NCBI RefSeq assembly: GCF_963678635.1
Contig: NC_087063.1
Location: 38,826,759 to 38,890,758, forward strand
DNA: 64,000 nucleotides
Direction of reading: 5' to 3'
Origin: Symsagittifera roscoffensis
Taxonomy: Eukaryota; Xenacoelomorpha; Acoela; Convolutidae
Shown here one piece after another: positions 18,530 through 26,525 of this stretch (position 1 is its first letter; each line of letters opens with the position of its first letter). A model generated the notes under the pieces. That model did no database searches and was not told the origin of the DNA. It worked only from the letters and a program-made list of their open reading frames with translations. A program made the position numbers and the translations under genes.

Positions 18530-18547
18530 AGACTTATGGTCGCACCA
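18530..18547 (-). promoter_or_regulatory. tRNA primer-binding site of copy A
   Basis: Two bases inside the 5' LTR, the minus strand reads TGGTGCGACCATAAGTCT. The leading TGG is complementary to a tRNA CCA end, and complementarity could extend to a GTTCGAG T-loop. Copy B has the related TGGTTTGACC at the same place. I could not assign the tRNA isotype. Confidence 0.7.
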
Positions 18548-18549
18548 GA

Positions 18550-18959
18550 TGAGTTAGGACCGAAGTGGTTAACTCATAGAGTAATTTCGGATAGGGTACA
18601 CCGTCTGCTCGTCACGCTATCTTATTTTCGGCCGGATAGATTCGTGCAACTTCTTAGTCTAATACCGATCCTAATCCTACTCTTATACTATCTAGTCTCA
18701 GGTTGTTTAACTAGTCTCTGCTAGGCTCAATAGATCTAGGGTATACTGGTTTATGGCGGCTGCTGAAGTTCTCTTGGAGAGGCAACTAATTTCTAAGTTA
18801 AACTCAAATCTCTCTGGTGCTGAAATTACAAGTAATTTCAGCACTTACAAATAAGTGGGTTGTTAGTTAGATGGATCATGATTGGTTAATATTAAATACT
18901 TTACAGTGGTAAAATATCTAATTTATCCAATCATAAAATGTAGTTTAGATCAGGTTCCA
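18550..18959 (-). repeat. 5' LTR of copy A
   Basis: This 410-bp LTR reads TGGAACCTGATC to CTCA on the minus strand. It should contain the element's promoter. It differs from 198-607 at about four positions, which indicates a recent insertion. Confidence 0.92.
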
Positions 18960-18963
18960 CTAA
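18960..18963. repeat. Target-site duplication CTAA, right
   Basis: This is the partner of the CTAA at 194-197, directly abutting the right LTR end. Confidence 0.85.
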
Positions 18964-19178
18964 TAAATTTAAGTAGAGACCAGCTTCGACCGTGAAAGAA
19001 GCGGGGTTTTTAACACATATGTTAGAATCTATTTCTTACATTCTCTTACGATCTGAAAAAGTGTCATACGCGATTCCTTTTTTTTAAAAAAAATAAAGGT
19101 ACGACGTTTATCGAGAAAAAACTAATTGTTCCGTGTCTGAAAACATTTATAAGCTAATAGTTTTTGTATACGACTTAC

Positions 19179-19421
19179 TTTTGTTTTTGAGGTTTTGACG
19201 TAAAGCTGATGAAATTGAGCTTAGTCTCGCATATTGCGATCTGAATCCGGAGTGCCCAAAAATAGCCGAACGCCAGAACATCAAAGCAGCCACACTTGCA
19301 GCCAAACACATGGCAGAGATGACTATCAAGGGAATGTATATCTCCCTGGTAGCGAGCATATCCCATATTTCAGATGAGCGGCCACTGCTCTCACTTTTTG
19401 GGGAGTATTCAGACTGCAAGT
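19179..19421 (-). CDS. CUB-LDLa gene, exon 6: transmembrane segment
   Basis: A polypyrimidine tract and CAG precede the exon, and the donor is A|GTAAGTCG. The 243-base exon keeps phase 1 on both sides. It encodes a Ser/Glu-rich juxtamembrane stretch, one strong membrane segment (IYIPLIVISAMCLAASVAAL) and the start of a basic cytoplasmic region with Arg and Ser (SQYARLSSISSALRQ). This gives a type I topology with the CUB and LDLa modules outside. Exons further downstream would lie beyond the 18.8-kb insertion or outside the window. Confidence 0.72.
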
Positions 19422-19613
19422 CTGAAAAAAAACTAATCAAGTCTGAAAAAATCTGCCTTGCTAAATATATTCAAAACGAAATGTTTCGATCAAAATTTAC
19501 TAAAATTTACTTAAAACAAAAATAGCTAACTTCTCTAATTTGAAAATTATGAATCCGATTTTTTAACTTAATAGTGCAAATCTAATATTTGTAAGTATCT
19601 TATATTTTTTTAC

Positions 19614-19760
19614 ATGCTGTCTCCATGCACATCTCGGTCTCGTCTGAGAAGTCGTGCATGGCGCCGGGAGCAGAGCAGTCGGGAACACTGTTGCAGGTGT
19701 CAGACAGAGGGATACACCTGCGAGACAGGCGACAACTGAACTCACTAACTCCGCATCCCC
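19614..19760 (-). CDS. CUB-LDLa gene, exon 5: LDL-receptor class A module
   Basis: This 147-base exon, phase 1 at both ends, encodes one LDLa repeat with all six Cys in order: GC, FSC, RRC, DTC, PDC, EMC. It also has the FSDETEMC ending that normally supplies the acidic calcium ligands (SDE). The consensus CIP is present (RRCIPLSDTC). The module is extracellular and calcium-dependent, for ligand or partner binding. The donor is T|GTAAAA; joined to exon 6 it restores a Tyr codon and an open frame. Confidence 0.78.
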
Positions 19761-20063
19761 CTAATCAACAAATTAGATTCACAGAAAAAGGTAAATAACA
19801 TTTATTTTAAATAGTTTTGAGGGGTGGGACCTATCATTTCGTGTCTAAAGCTACAAACCAGAAAGTTTGCAGCTTCAACATGCAAATCTAACATTTCGTT
19901 CATATTATTTCATAGTATTTGGTCTTGTAGAGCATTGCTTGGGCTTAATAGAAATCTACCTACAAGTAATATACTGTTTTTATTGAGAGGAAGAACGAGA
20001 TGGGGCCACTCTGTGGTTGGAAACAGAAAACGAGTTGGAAACAGAAAGCACTGAACAAATAAC

Positions 20064-20185
20064 CTGATGGCTCGGCTGAGAGTCTGGAGGCAGGTGGCCA
20101 ATTAACGATTCGCCACTGAAGCTGCAGTCGGGAAGAGGGGACAGTGCTACCTTCTTTCTGATTAGCAGCCCCTGATTGCACAAAC
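20064..20185 (-). CDS. CUB-LDLa gene, exon 4: partial LDLa-like module
   Basis: TTTTGCAG precedes and CAG|GTTATT follows. The translation (about 40 residues) has LCNQG...LPDCSFSGES, reminiscent of an LDLa repeat or linker but with only two Cys. The phase fits an incoming phase-1 intron, but the outgoing phase does not match exon 5. A different donor, a missed micro-exon or a base error is likely. Confidence 0.5.
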
Positions 20186-20472
20186 CTGCAAAATAATGAA
20201 GGCATATTTCGCGCAGTAAGTTTTCGTCAAACTTTTAGTATCGTGCAAAGATTTTAATGCGCACAGCTACCCAAATCCGCTTCTAACATGAAGGTGCAAA
20301 AACTCAAAAGGCTTAAATAAGGCTAGACAAAAGAGCGAGAAACTTGAAAAATGTTGATAAGAGATATAAACTGATTAAATGTAGAACGTTTTCGACTTAG
20401 ATTGCTTTCTGCCGTTATTGAGAAAGTGATGGAAGGTTTAATTGAGGGGATAGGATGGAGCAGATGGATGAC

Positions 20473-20599
20473 CTTATGACGACTGCAGACCACTGTCTGT
20501 ATATGGGGTGGAAGGTGGACCCACACGCCCTGTAGTGCAACACAGCTGGAGTCACACTCCCATCCAGAATGTCCAACCACCCCACATCACAATTCTCAT
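20473..20599 (-). CDS. CUB-LDLa gene, exon 3: second half of a CUB domain
   Basis: After TGTGCAG the exon reads on from exon 2 in phase 1, giving CDVGWLDILDGS, then RACGS and WSAVVIRS. These are the typical CUB C-terminal features: Cys, an aromatic-Leu-x-Ile-x-Asp-Gly strand, Cys-Gly, and a closing beta strand. With exon 2 it completes the four-Cys CUB fold. The donor I chose (AAG|GTCATC) leaves phase 2, which does not match exon 4, so the exact 3' edge is uncertain. Confidence 0.65.
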
Positions 20600-20774
20600 C
20601 TGCACACAACACAATACAAAATACAATATATTTGATGATCAATTGATATAGAGCGGAAATTTTTGTAAAAAGCTATTTTTGAATAAAAGTTGAGACTGCA
20701 ACGCAAAAAGAAGTCACGTTAGTCTATTTGCGAGCGTTTCACAGCAATCTTTAAGCCTGGAAAGTCCAGTGCTG

Positions 20775-20910
20775 AGCGCTTCCCTTCTGGGACAACGAAG
20801 ATCCATAAATTTTGAGAAATGGTCTGAACAAAATAATTCTTCGAAAGTCGGAAAAACAAGACTGCTCATATCAGTGAGAAATCTTGAATGTTCCGACTTC
20901 CCTTTCTTAA
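20775..20910. repeat. Fragment of the fold-back repeat family
   Basis: It contains CGAAAGTCGGAAAAACAAGACTGCTC and CTTGAATGTTCCGACTTCC-like ends related to the termini of the large fold-back element at 41591-42942. It is a short, internally deleted member lying in an intron of the CUB gene. Confidence 0.5.
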
Positions 20911-21031
20911 AAAATTGGATAAACATTAAAAACAAAGAAAAAACATTTTTGAAGTTTTTTAGATTTTCATTTGAAAACCATCCCTCATATGCAAGTACAA
21001 AGTGATATATTTTGCATGGTTCCCAAGCTTA

Positions 21032-21400
21032 TCACCCCGTGTTTTGTAACCCCCTTTTTCTTAACCCCTTTTTGTAACCCCCTTTTTCTGGTATACTGGT
21101 TAAAACGTTAGTCTCAAAATCTAGAGATCAAAGGATCGAATCCCTGGCGGCATAAAATTTTTTCCAATTTTCCGAAAAAAGAGGCATCAAGTGAAATAGG
21201 ACTAGCTTTTCAGGCCTCAATTAGTAAACTTAATTGGACTACTGCTGTACTTATTAAAAAGGACTTAATTTGAAACGAATTATCGTCATTAAAATGGGGG
21301 TCAAATTGTTGTGGGGTTATCATGTTACGGGCTTATAATATAGGGGATGTAAACATAGGGGGTTAAATATCGTTGGGTTAAAGAGTGGGACACCATTTTG
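21032..21400. repeat. GGGGTTA-bordered dispersed repeat, copy 1, with tRNA-like insert
   Basis: Shared with 46609-46825 and 50968-51170: a core reading CAGGCCTCAATTAGTA, a gap, then several GGGGTTA-type motifs. This copy also has inverted TAACCCC motifs at its left end (21040-21085). At about 21090-21155 it has a tRNA-like stretch with a good B box (GGATCGAATCC) and a weak A box (TGGTATACTGG). It is possibly a SINE or small DNA element; no coding capacity. Confidence 0.55.
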
Positions 21401-21745
21401 CATATAGCCAAGTAATAAATGATCAAAAAGCATATCCCAATCCAACTTGGAGCAATTTCTAATCTCCGCTAACGCGTTAAGTGCTCGAAATATATCGCGC
21501 GCTAATTGTCCCAAATTAGCCACCTTGACAATCTTCAAACCCACATAATTTTACGAAAAATGATTGCAGGTAAAATATCTTATTAAATTTAGGCTCAGGA
21601 CAACAATAATTTTCAAATAGTATAAAAGTACCGTCAAAAATTGCTAGTTATGTTCTCGAACTTTGTCTGGAGAAAAAACAACCACGCCGATCAGCACAAA
21701 TATTCCGTCATTTTCTTCGAAAGTCGGATCAACAAGGCATCTCGT
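21400..21745. repeat. One arm of the fold-back repeat family
   Basis: About 345 bases match the right arm of the element at 41591-42942. Shared features are the CGCTAACGCGTTAA region, TATCGCGCGCTAATTGTCCCAAATTAGCC-type sequence, and a terminal TTCGAAAGTCGG. Only one arm is present, so it is a truncated copy. Confidence 0.65.
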
Positions 21746-21886
21746 ATCAATCAAGACTATCAATAAGAAATTGAGACCACTACAAAGCAATAATACTCGT
21801 GCAAGGCCCTGAATGGTAGGGTAGGACTACCCTTTAATGTCTGATATAACTTTTGATTAAGTAGAATACAATGTTTTCAGCGTGTT

Positions 21887-21939
21887 ATCAAGAACAACTA
21901 GCTTGGCTGAATTCCAAGCGTAGATCTAGAGTTTCTTTG
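21887..21939 (+). repeat. 53-bp direct repeat flanking the copia element, left
   Basis: This block (starting ATCAAGAACAACTAG, ending GTTTCTTTG) is identical to 26473-26525. It lies outside the left LTR, not within it, because the primer-binding site and polypurine tract define the LTR as the adjacent 193 bp. It contains a small inverted motif CTTGG...CCAAG. A target duplication of this length is exceptional. Confidence 0.85.
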
Positions 21940-22132
21940 TTTCAACTGTGCATTATATATATTTAGCACACTGTCTAATTAAAACCAATTGACTTTCATC
22001 TGAAGTAATAATTCGTTCATACCGATGTGAATAATCTCTGAAGTCATGATCTTTAATCTCTTGATACTAAAAATGGGAAACTAATTCATTCAATTAAATC
22101 TTTCGCTGCTATTTCAATTTATGGACCCTAAG
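21940..22132 (+). repeat. Left LTR of the copia element
   Basis: 193 bp, identical to 26280-26472 except one position (AATTAAATC against AATTGAATC). It is short for a copia LTR and lacks the usual TG...CA ends, starting TTTCAACTGTG and ending CCCTAAG. Confidence 0.88.
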
Positions 22133-22133
22133 A

Positions 22134-22143
22134 GGTTATGGGC
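22134..22143 (+). promoter_or_regulatory. Primer-binding site, initiator tRNA-Met type
   Basis: GGTTATGGGC immediately after the LTR matches the internal site used by Drosophila copia, which pairs with the region just 3' of the tRNA-iMet anticodon. This supports copia-style half-tRNA priming. Confidence 0.75.
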
Positions 22144-22340
22144 GATTTCGTGAAGAATTGAGACTCTACGCCTGACAGCATCAGAGAGTAAAATTCTACG
22201 GTGGTTTGTATGAATAGGATTTCAAGAGAAAGAAAAGAATTGGTTGTATGAATTACAACTTTGAAAATAGAAGTTTTGAAAGAAAAGAGAAGTTTTGAAA
22301 GAGAAGTTTTACAATTCGAAATTTGAAGTGACATTTAACC

Positions 22341-23372
22341 ATGGCACGAAGTATTCAAACAAGATTGGAAAAATTGACTTTTTCGGGAAATGAAAATGAT
22401 TGGGAGTATTTTGCTGAGCAATTTGAAGCTCGTATAGTTCTTTTGAATTTAAAGAAAACGTTGAAGGGAACAGATGTTCCAGGAAGTAGTGAAAATGAGA
22501 CTAATGTTAATGATAGAAAAGAACAATTGTGGTGTGAATTAATACAATGCCTTGATCGAAAGTCTGTAATGCTAATAAAACGCGATAAACCAGATGGTTC
22601 AGCGGCATGGAATCGGCTGCAAAGCTACTTTAAAAGTACGGAACGACCACGTGTTCAAAGAATGTTAAATGAAATTTCTAATTTGAAATTAGAGGCGAGC
22701 GAATCGATTAAGGACTACATACTTAGATCGGAAAATTTGCAAATGAATCTACAAGAAGCGGGAGAGGGTATTTCTGAAAAAATGATGATTGCAATGCTTT
22801 TAAAAGGACTACCAAAAGAATTTGATAATTTTACAACTGTGGTGAATTTTTCGAAAGATGCAAAAAGCTTGGACGAGATTAAAAGAGATTTGTCAAATTT
22901 TGCCGAAACAAGCAAGACTTTTTTGCAGAAAAATTCAACAAATGAAACGTTTTTTAGTAATAAAACTATTAAATGCTACAGTTGCGGAAAGCAAGGTCAT
23001 AGAAAACAGGATTGCAAGAAAGACATAAAATGCTACAATTGCAATCAAATGGGACATTTTGCTAGAGATTGTAGGAAAAATACCCAAAATAACCATTCAA
23101 ATAGCAGCCATCAAAAACTGTTTACATCAAAAAATCAACAAAACAAAAGCCATTTTACTTCAGAAAATGAAAACACTGTCGACTTTTTCAGTTTTCATTC
23201 TAATGACAATGATTTTGGCGTAAATTCCGACAAATTTTGCTTGATTGATAGCGGTTGCTCTGCGCATATGTTTAAAACACGCGAATTTTTTACGGAACTT
23301 GATACGAATATTAATGGAAATGTTGGCTGTGCAAATGGAAGTAATTCAAAAATTGTGGAAAGGGAAAAGTAA
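22341..23372 (+). CDS. Copia Gag with protease start
   Basis: The 343-codon frame begins at ATG in a good context (ACCATGGC). It encodes a copia-type Gag (UBN2-like) domain with WNRLQSYFKS and SIKDYILRSENLQ, then two CCHC zinc knuckles (CYSCGKQGHRKQDC and CYNCNQMGHFARDC), then the protease active site LIDSGCSAHM. The frame ends shortly after, because of a one-base change near 23360 in a purine run; the protein otherwise continues from 23402 in another phase. Gag forms the particle and binds RNA. Confidence 0.93.
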   Translation: MARSIQTRLEKLTFSGNENDWEYFAEQFEARIVLLNLKKTLKGTDVPGSSENETNVNDRKEQLWCELIQCLDRKSVMLIKRDKPDGSAAWNRLQSYFKSTERPRVQRMLNEISNLKLEASESIKDYILRSENLQMNLQEAGEGISEKMMIAMLLKGLPKEFDNFTTVVNFSKDAKSLDEIKRDLSNFAETSKTFLQKNSTNETFFSNKTIKCYSCGKQGHRKQDCKKDIKCYNCNQMGHFARDCRKNTQNNHSNSSHQKLFTSKNQQNKSHFTSENENTVDFFSFHSNDNDFGVNSDKFCLIDSGCSAHMFKTREFFTELDTNINGNVGCANGSNSKIVEREK

Positions 23373-23401
23373 CGTTTAATGTTCAAACAAGTGATGGTCG
23401 A

Positions 23402-26272
23402 TTGATAACTATAGAACTGAAAGATACTCTGTTTGTACCTACGTATACGGCAAATTTAGTTTCTGTATCTAAACTTAACAGAAATAAAGCTGATGTAATG
23501 TTTGATGATGTTTGTCCCAGAATAATTTTACCAGATAGTTCTGAAATTTTGCTTCAAAATCAACGAGATCTTTTCAAAATGAAAATTGAACTGGCAAATG
23601 AACACTCTGTGGAAAATGTTGCAATGGTTGTTTCGGACATAGAAATTTGGCATAAACGGCTTGGTCATAATAATTTTGATGACATCAAGAAATTAGAAAA
23701 TCTAACGGAGGGAGTTAAATTTAGCCAAAAGAAACATAATAACTGTGTTGATTGTCAAACTGAAAAAGCTAAGCGGAAAGCGATACCAAAAGTTTGGGGG
23801 ACTAGAGCTACAGAAAAACTAAAAATTGTTCATACGGATATTTTGGGACCAATTGATACGATATCTGTAGACAATTTTAAGTACGCAATAGGTTTTATTG
23901 ATTCCTACACAAGATTTTCTGCGGTTTACTTATTGAAAAATAAAAGTGATAGCACTCAGATGCTCAAACAGTTCATAGCGGATTATGGTAAACCAAAAAC
24001 AATAGCTAGTGATAATCCAAAAGATTTCAAATTTGGAAAGTTTAAACAGTTTTGTCTTGATAATGCCATAAGAACTGAATTTTCTGCGCCTTATACACCA
24101 GAGGAAAATGGTAAAATAGAGCGAACTTGGGGTAGTGTAATGGCAATAACTAGATGTCTTTTACAAACTGCCAGCATGGAAAAGAAATTTTGGTCTTTTG
24201 CATTGAAAACAGCTTTCTACTTGAAAAACCGAGTTTATCATTCTGCAATTGGGGTAACCCCATACGAAAAATTTTTCCAAAGCAAACCTGATTTGAAACA
24301 CGTAAAAATTTTTGGTTGTGCTGCATATATGTTTGTCGAAAAAGTAAACATGAAAAAACTTGATTCAAGGGCCGTGAAAGGATTTCTGCTTGGATATAGT
24401 CTGAACAGTAAATGTTATATAGTAGGAACTGAGCTTGATGGAAACTTTGAATTTTTGGAGAGTAGAAATGTTACTTTTGATGAAAAAGTTTTTCCTTTCA
24501 AAAATGACGATGAAAATGATTCTGGACGGGAATTGGAAATAAGCGTTGAAAACTATTCTGAGATTTCTGAGAAAAATTCTGCGGATAATGTCAATGGCGG
24601 AAACCTTGAAAATGATCAATTACGCCGCAGCGAACGGATCAAACAATTAAATGCGCCTGAGATTTCATTTTTTAGAAATGAGACAATTTTTGATGAGTGT
24701 TGGCTAGCTGATGCAACTTTTTATGTTGATAATTTGCCAAAAAATGCTAACGATGCACTTTCTGACCCCAATTGGAAAAAAGCAATGCAGGATGAATATA
24801 ATTCTCTGATCAACAATAATGTCTGGGAATTAGTTCCACAAACGGATCAAACTATTTTGGGGGGAAGGTGGCATTTTACTTTGAAATACAATAATGAGGG
24901 GGGAATTTCAAGATACAAGGCAAGATATGTGGCTAAAGGCTACAATCAAATCAAAGGCGTTGATTTCAAGGAAACCTTTTGTCCTACAGTAAAAATGGCA
25001 ACATTACGACTTATTTTAGCAATTTCAACAGCTAAGGGTTTTGATGTAAGACAATGGGACGTAAAAACAGCCTATCTAAACGCTAATTTGGAAGAGAATG
25101 TCTTCCTGCAACAACCTGAAGGTTTTGAGCAGAAAGACAGTGGGGGTAATCAACTTGTTTGTAAGCTAAATAAATCTATTTATGGATTAAAGCAGTCAGG
25201 AAGAAATTGGTACTATACCTTACAGATGTTCCTTAAGTCAATAGATTTTACAGCGTCAAAAAATGATCCCTGTCTTTTCATGAGAATTTCAAAAGATGTT
25301 TTGGAATACGTATGCATTTGGGTGGATGATATAATTTACGCTTGCAATGATGCTAACAAGTTTATATCATTTGAACAACAAATATCTAGTCAATTCAAAA
25401 TCAGCGAAACAGCAAAACTTTATTGGTTTTTGGGGATGAAATTCAACTTTAATGGGGATGGGTTAGAAATTTCTCAGGAAGCGTATATTGACAAGCTACT
25501 GTCAAAAATTGGTTTGATTGAGTGTAAACCAGTGTCTACACCTGCAGCTGATGGTTTAAAACTTTGTAAACGGCTACCAAATGAGGTGAAATTAGCAAAC
25601 GACAAAGATTATAGAGGACTTATCGGCAGTCTAAGTTACTTGTCAATTACTACAAGGCCTGATATTTCATTCATCGCTCATTGCTTGAGTAGATATGTGA
25701 ACGACCCTACTGAAGTACACTGGATTGCTGCAAAACGAGTTCTACGATATTTGAAAGGAACTAGATCGTATAAACTTATCTACAGACGATGTACTGCTAC
25801 GCCAATCTTGTATGCCTATTCTGATTCTGATTGGGGAGGTGACAGTGACACTAGACGCAGTACTAGTGGATATTGCTTTTTCCTGTTTGAAAACAGCGGT
25901 GCAATATCGTGGGCTAGCAAACTCCAAACTACTGTTGCAAAATCTACAGCTGAATCAGAGGCTACAGCTCTTTCGTTAGCCTGTAATGAAGGATTATTCC
26001 TGTTGAATTTACTGATCGAAATCAAACTCGATTTAATTGATTTCAAAATGTTTGTGGACAACCAAGCATGTATTTCTCTTGTGAAAAACGACGTTAACAA
26101 GGGAGTCGTAAAACATTTTGCTATTCATCTACATTTCATCAGGGACTTAATTCAAAAGAAACAGTTGGATTTGAACTATATTGGGACTGACAATATGGTG
26201 GCTGATATTCTCACTAAGAATTTGGGCAAGACAAAGTGCAAACGTTTTGGGCTTCAGATGTTCGCCAATTGA
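23402..26272 (+). CDS. Copia Pol: protease end, integrase, RT, RNase H
   Basis: 956 codons. The order is the end of the protease; the integrase zinc module (HKRLGHNNFDD...CVDCQ) and DDE core (HTDILGPI, ASDNPKDF, EENGKIERTW); then RT with YKARYVAKGYNQIKGVDF, VKTAYLNANLEENVFLQQPE, SIYGLKQSGRNWY and the active site CIWVDDIIY; then RNase H with AYSDSDWGGDSDTRRSTSGY and KSTAESEATALSLAC. Integrase before RT is diagnostic for Ty1/copia. The length is about that expected for a complete pol. Apart from the 5' frame break it is intact, with no internal stop. The stop codon touches the polypurine tract. Confidence 0.95.
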   Translation: MITIELKDTLFVPTYTANLVSVSKLNRNKADVMFDDVCPRIILPDSSEILLQNQRDLFKMKIELANEHSVENVAMVVSDIEIWHKRLGHNNFDDIKKLENLTEGVKFSQKKHNNCVDCQTEKAKRKAIPKVWGTRATEKLKIVHTDILGPIDTISVDNFKYAIGFIDSYTRFSAVYLLKNKSDSTQMLKQFIADYGKPKTIASDNPKDFKFGKFKQFCLDNAIRTEFSAPYTPEENGKIERTWGSVMAITRCLLQTASMEKKFWSFALKTAFYLKNRVYHSAIGVTPYEKFFQSKPDLKHVKIFGCAAYMFVEKVNMKKLDSRAVKGFLLGYSLNSKCYIVGTELDGNFEFLESRNVTFDEKVFPFKNDDENDSGRELEISVENYSEISEKNSADNVNGGNLENDQLRRSERIKQLNAPEISFFRNETIFDECWLADATFYVDNLPKNANDALSDPNWKKAMQDEYNSLINNNVWELVPQTDQTILGGRWHFTLKYNNEGGISRYKARYVAKGYNQIKGVDFKETFCPTVKMATLRLILAISTAKGFDVRQWDVKTAYLNANLEENVFLQQPEGFEQKDSGGNQLVCKLNKSIYGLKQSGRNWYYTLQMFLKSIDFTASKNDPCLFMRISKDVLEYVCIWVDDIIYACNDANKFISFEQQISSQFKISETAKLYWFLGMKFNFNGDGLEISQEAYIDKLLSKIGLIECKPVSTPAADGLKLCKRLPNEVKLANDKDYRGLIGSLSYLSITTRPDISFIAHCLSRYVNDPTEVHWIAAKRVLRYLKGTRSYKLIYRRCTATPILYAYSDSDWGGDSDTRRSTSGYCFFLFENSGAISWASKLQTTVAKSTAESEATALSLACNEGLFLLNLLIEIKLDLIDFKMFVDNQACISLVKNDVNKGVVKHFAIHLHFIRDLIQKKQLDLNYIGTDNMVADILTKNLGKTKCKRFGLQMFAN

Positions 26273-26279
26273 GTGGGGG
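26271..26279 (+). promoter_or_regulatory. Polypurine tract of the copia element
   Basis: GAGTGGGGG lies directly before the right LTR and overlaps the last two bases of the pol stop. Its position fixes the 3' LTR start. Confidence 0.75.
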
Positions 26280-26472
26280 TTTCAACTGTGCATTATATAT
26301 ATTTAGCACACTGTCTAATTAAAACCAATTGACTTTCATCTGAAGTAATAATTCGTTCATACCGATGTGAATAATCTCTGAAGTCATGATCTTTAATCTC
26401 TTGATACTAAAAATGGGAAACTAATTCATTCAATTGAATCTTTCGCTGCTATTTCAATTTATGGACCCTAAG
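26280..26472 (+). repeat. Right LTR of the copia element
   Basis: 193 bp, one difference from the left LTR. Confidence 0.88.
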
Positions 26473-26525
26473 ATCAAGAACAACTAGCTTGGCTGAATTC
26501 CAAGCGTAGATCTAGAGTTTCTTTG
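26473..26525 (+). repeat. 53-bp direct repeat flanking the copia element, right
   Basis: Identical to 21887-21939; it starts directly at the end of the right LTR. Confidence 0.85.

Larger units (their letters stand above)
198..18959 (-). mobile_element. Giant Ty3/gypsy retrovirus-like element, copy A (18,762 bp)
   Basis: Two 410-bp LTRs in direct orientation, both bounded by TG...CA apart from one substitution, enclose a complete gypsy-order set: Gag, zinc knuckle, aspartic protease, RT (YLDD), RNase H and a DDE integrase. Downstream lies an envelope-like gene with flanking accessory frames. A primer-binding site adjoins the 5' LTR, a short purine tract adjoins the 3' LTR, and a CTAA duplication flanks the whole. 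Typical Ty3/gypsy elements are 5-10 kb, so this one is about twice as long. The extra length comes from ORF-A, an extended Gag N-terminus, ORF-B, env, ORF-C, ORF-D, and leaders of about 1.2 and 1.5 kb. LTR identity near 99% implies recent insertion, yet the genes are broken by one-base frame changes and two stops. The clade within Ty3/gypsy is not resolved. Confidence 0.93.
21940..26472 (+). mobile_element. Ty1/copia retrotransposon (4.5 kb)
   Basis: 193-bp LTRs differing at a single observed base enclose a copia-type gag-pol with integrase before RT. Directly after the 5' LTR is a site matching the half-molecule initiator tRNA-Met primer used by copia, and directly before the 3' LTR is a G-rich tract overlapping the pol stop codon. 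One frame break separates the protease from the rest of pol. The element sits in the 20-kb intron of the CUB gene, on the opposite strand, and near-identical LTRs make it young. Confidence 0.95.

Noticed and set aside
18344..18724. 126-codon plus-strand frame across the 5' LTR
   Set aside because: It spans the PBS and LTR of a minus-strand element; the part within the LTR is repeated at 198-363, as expected for an LTR, not a gene.
20709..20830. Minus-strand stretch reading LWIFVVPEGKRSALDFPG, resembling a CUB strand
   Set aside because: It overlaps a fold-back repeat fragment, lacks splice sites in the phase needed, and the CUB domain is already complete from the exons at 40995-41204 and 20473-20599.
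21090..21155. Functional tRNA gene
   Set aside because: Only the B box is good; the acceptor and T stems do not pair properly and the A box is weak.
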